A stretch of 12,838 nucleotides of DNA from Massiliimalia sp964370215 (GTDB taxonomy: Bacteria; Bacillota; Clostridia; Oscillospirales; Ruminococcaceae): NCBI GenBank assembly GCA_964370215.1, contig CAYJIM010000066.1, positions 1-12,838 of the forward strand. Direction: 5' to 3'. Of this stretch, positions 12,835-12,838 are shown piece after piece (position 1 is the stretch's first letter; every line of letters starts with the position of its first letter). The notes beneath the pieces were generated by a model. It saw only the letters and a program-made list of their open reading frames with translations, searched no databases and was not told where the DNA came from. Position numbers and translations under genes: made by a program.

Positions 12835-12838
12835 GGCG

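Overview
The window looks like a piece of a draft or metagenome-assembled genome from a Gram-positive Firmicute of class Clostridia. The signs are strong AGGAGG-type ribosome sites, TTGACA/TATAAT promoters, a tRNA-responsive T-box leader before valS, the conserved valS-folC gene pair, an LCP-family cell-wall protein and a sortase-type C-terminal tail. An Oscillospirales-like gut bacterium is my best guess, but the sequence alone cannot prove it. A run of exactly 100 N (10558-10657) marks a scaffold gap.

Layout. 1-95: the last 31 codons of a surface protein, with a terminator. 138-420: a mosaic of intergenic repeats. 486-956 (minus): methylglyoxal synthase mgsA, with terminator and promoter. 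1272-2813 (plus): an LCP (LytR-CpsA-Psr) protein of the three-membrane-segment CpsA type. 2817-3112: a near-perfect promoter and a T-box leader with GUA (Val) as its apparent specifier. 3139-5757: valS. 5750-5900: a second repeat cluster that begins inside the last codons of valS. 5920-7197: folC. 7329-7706: a small lipoprotein resembling chagasin/I42 protease inhibitors, with its own promoter and terminator. 7892-10433: a two-gene operon of a multi-membrane-span sensor kinase and a response regulator with a SARP-like winged-helix output. 10503-10770: a third repeat cluster broken by the gap. 10810-12780 (minus): a large GtaA/'glutaminase A'-like protein with no visible export signal.

How the parts may work together. 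valS and folC appear to form one unit under T-box control, because no terminator separates them. No terminator separates the LCP gene from the T-box either, so LCP transcripts probably meet the same valine-tRNA switch. The lipoprotein, kinase and regulator are neighbours. The first two share an unusual A-tract/G-tract ribosome site and an identical 12-base start, which suggests, without proving, a common envelope-stress or peptide-sensing job.

The least ordinary element is the repeat family. Its short palindromes keep the same loop (AGC) and the same following spacer (NGGCGTTTC), but their arms differ between copies while staying self-complementary. A second palindrome class is flanked by GTAGGG/CCCTAC, and arrays of a TTCACTN heptamer accompany both. 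No transposase or CRISPR array is present in the window.
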